Source: Hymenobacter elongatus (lineage in GTDB: Bacteria; Bacteroidota; Bacteroidia; Cytophagales; Hymenobacteraceae). From it: a stretch of 64,000 nucleotides of DNA. The position numbers were made by a program, and so were the translations under genes. Of this stretch, positions 62,517 through 64,000 are shown piece after piece (positions within the stretch are counted from its first letter, which is position 1; each line of letters begins with the position of its first letter). Where the stretch lies: NCBI RefSeq assembly GCF_004745955.1, contig NZ_SRLD01000019.1, positions 1-64,000 of the forward strand. The letters are read 5' to 3'. The notes under the pieces are model-generated. The model saw only the letters and a list, made by a program, of their open reading frames with translations, had not been told where the DNA came from and did no database searches.

Positions 62517-64000
62517 TTGGAAACTGGTCATTACGAAACCCTCGTCACGCAACAGCTGCGGGGCCAGCTGGCTACTTTGGAAACGGCGGTTTATGCCATT
62601 GCAGAGAAAAATTTAGGGGCCGATGATGCCGCCGTGTTTATCACGCGGCACCTGACGCAGCTGTTGGGCAGCGTGCTGGGGCAGCTGGCGAAGAATGAGG
62701 AGGTGGGCGAGCAGCTGGCGCTGGCTAACGGGATAATTGTTTACCTGCAGGAAAAGTCGGATGTGTTGGCGGCGGGTAGCCACCTGGCGCCGGAAGGGCA
62801 GCTGTTGCGGGCGGTGCTGCCGCGGCTGCAACTGCCGCTGGCGGCTCAAGGCGATTTGGGCAAGCACCTCGATGGGATAGAGCCGGCGCTGCGGTTTTCG
62901 CAAAGCGACCTATTCAGCGGGGGCAATTCGGAGTTGTCGTTGGAAGCGGAGTTGAAGAAGGAAATTGCCACGGCCGACCGCATCGACTTCATCGTAAGCT
63001 TTGTGAAGTGGAGCGGGTTGCGGCTGTTGCTGCCCGCGCTCCGGGCGTTTGCCGAGCAGGGCAAGCCGCTACGGCTGCTCACGACCACCTACATGGGGGC
63101 CACCGAACAGAAGGCGGTTGACGCCCTGGCTGCGCTGCCGGGGGCGGAACTGCGCATCAGCTACAATGCAGAGCACGAACGGCTGCACGCCAAGGCCTAC
63201 CTATTCAGCCGCAACTCGGGGTTTGATACGGCCTACATTGGGTCGAGCAACATGAGCCGCTCGGCGCTGACCAGTGGGCTGGAGTGGAACGTGAAAGTGA
63301 CAGCGCAGGACAACGTGGCCATTTTGAACAAGTTCCGGGGCACGTTTGAGACGTACTGGAACTCGCCGGAATTTGAAGAGTACAGCAGCTTGCCCGAACA
63401 GCGCCTAAAGCTGGCCCGGGCCCTGCGCCAGGAGAACAGCGGCGCGGCGGAGCCTGATTCACTGCCCAACTTTCGCATCCGGCCGTTTCCTTATCAGCAG
63501 GAAATTCTGGACCGGCTGGCGGTGGAACGCAGCCTGCGCGGGCATTTTCGCAACCTGGTGGTAGCGGCGACGGGCACGGGGAAAACCGTGGTATCGGCGT
63601 TTGACTATGCCCGGTTTGCCAAGCAGTTTACCACGCTGCCGCGGCTATTGTTTGTGGCGCACCGGGAGGAGATTTTGCGGCAGGCCCGCGCCACGTTTCG
63701 GCACATTCTGGGGGAAGCCAACTTTGGGGAATTGTGGGTAGGCACCGAGCAACCTGTTCAGTTTGAGTACCTGTTTGTGTCGGTGCAAACCTTCGCGTCG
63801 CGGCTGGATTTCTTTCAGCAAACCATCCCGCAGGACTACTACCATTACCTGGTGATTGACGAGGTGCATCACCTGGCGGCGGCTTCTTACCGGCCCATTC
63901 TGGCGTGGTTTCAGCCCACTATTCTACTGGGGCTAACGGCAACGCCGGAGCGGGCCGACGGGGAGAGCATCCTGCCGGATTTTGATAACACCATTGCGGC
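62517..64000 (+). CDS. PLD-domain SF2 helicase (DUF3427-type), partial, runs off the window
   Basis: The frame is open from about 62395 through the end of the window with no stop, so the 3' part is missing. The best start is a TTG at 62517, giving LETGHYETLVTQQL, similar to related helicases; a GTG near 62407 is possible. Residues about 130-290 resemble a PLD-like nuclease domain (HERLHAKAYLF then YIGSSNMSRSAL). Then comes a DEAD-like helicase with Walker A AATGTGKT and DEVHH in VIDEVHHL, and GLTATPERADG. Such proteins often have a DUF3427 C-terminus and are linked to DNA defence or repair. Confidence 0.85.
   Translation, partial: METGHYETLVTQQLRGQLATLETAVYAIAEKNLGADDAAVFITRHLTQLLGSVLGQLAKNEEVGEQLALANGIIVYLQEKSDVLAAGSHLAPEGQLLRAVLPRLQLPLAAQGDLGKHLDGIEPALRFSQSDLFSGGNSELSLEAELKKEIATADRIDFIVSFVKWSGLRLLLPALRAFAEQGKPLRLLTTTYMGATEQKAVDALAALPGAELRISYNAEHERLHAKAYLFSRNSGFDTAYIGSSNMSRSALTSGLEWNVKVTAQDNVAILNKFRGTFETYWNSPEFEEYSSLPEQRLKLARALRQENSGAAEPDSLPNFRIRPFPYQQEILDRLAVERSLRGHFRNLVVAATGTGKTVVSAFDYARFAKQFTTLPRLLFVAHREEILRQARATFRHILGEANFGELWVGTEQPVQFEYLFVSVQTFASRLDFFQQTIPQDYYHYLVIDEVHHLAAASYRPILAWFQPTILLGLTATPERADGESILPDFDNTIA

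Noticed and set aside
1..64000. CRISPR arrays or rRNA genes
   Set aside because: No regularly spaced repeats with unique spacers and no rRNA sequence were seen.

Overview
The window looks like a chromosome segment of a Hymenobacter-like member of the Bacteroidota (Cytophagales). It is GC-rich, many genes start without a clear Shine-Dalgarno sequence, and several are preceded by the Bacteroidota -7 promoter element TAnnTTTG. The gene content also fits: YtxJ of the bacillithiol system, a fused alpha/beta 2-oxoacid dehydrogenase E1, DUF4136 and DUF1206 proteins, and a GcvP of about 970 residues. This is inferred from sequence character; no database was searched.

Region 1-2700 is accessory DNA. 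It holds an AT-rich gene broken by an in-frame stop, a HEPN/MNT toxin-antitoxin pair and a DUF433/PIN-like (DUF5615) pair. Near-identical stem-loops lie beside and between these modules.

Region 2700-42900 is mostly core. lpd (E3), odhB (E2) and sucA (E1) lie in one window on the minus strand but not in one operon. lipA, which makes the lipoyl cofactor, a fused E1 and gcvP add to a theme of lipoate-dependent enzymes. Among them are a sialate O-acetylesterase, an M1 and an M16 peptidase, an EamA transporter, a truncated-haemoglobin-like protein, OsmC and YtxJ redox proteins, pheS and many small secreted proteins and lipoproteins, several unknown. Two families of palindromic or terminal-inverted-repeat elements sit in the gaps at 2.6, 4.4-4.9 and 9.9 kb.

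Region 42903-64000 looks like an integrated island. It begins at tRNA-Asn(GTT), followed at once by a tyrosine recombinase with tandem 12-bp repeats in front. Next come a tfoX-like gene split by a complete 1064-bp insertion sequence with a 5-bp target duplication, an NtrC-type two-component system divergent from a MacAB-like ABC efflux operon, and an alpha-glucan module: a membrane AraC regulator with a predicted periplasmic glucan-binding domain, a GH13 amylase and a PfkB sugar kinase. Direct copies of a small gene bracket this module. Then follow a thermonuclease, two unknown proteins, a DUF1016-type PD-(D/E)XK nuclease and a PLD/SF2 helicase that runs off the window. The last two suggest a defence or DNA-processing locus. 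The far end of the island is not visible.

The most attractive candidates for something undescribed are the glucan-binding/7TM/AraC one-component regulator beside its amylase, the nuclease/helicase pair at the right edge, the NERD-like/WG-repeat membrane protein at 18.7 kb and the tandem secreted proteins with an STDYxGRP motif at 39-41 kb.
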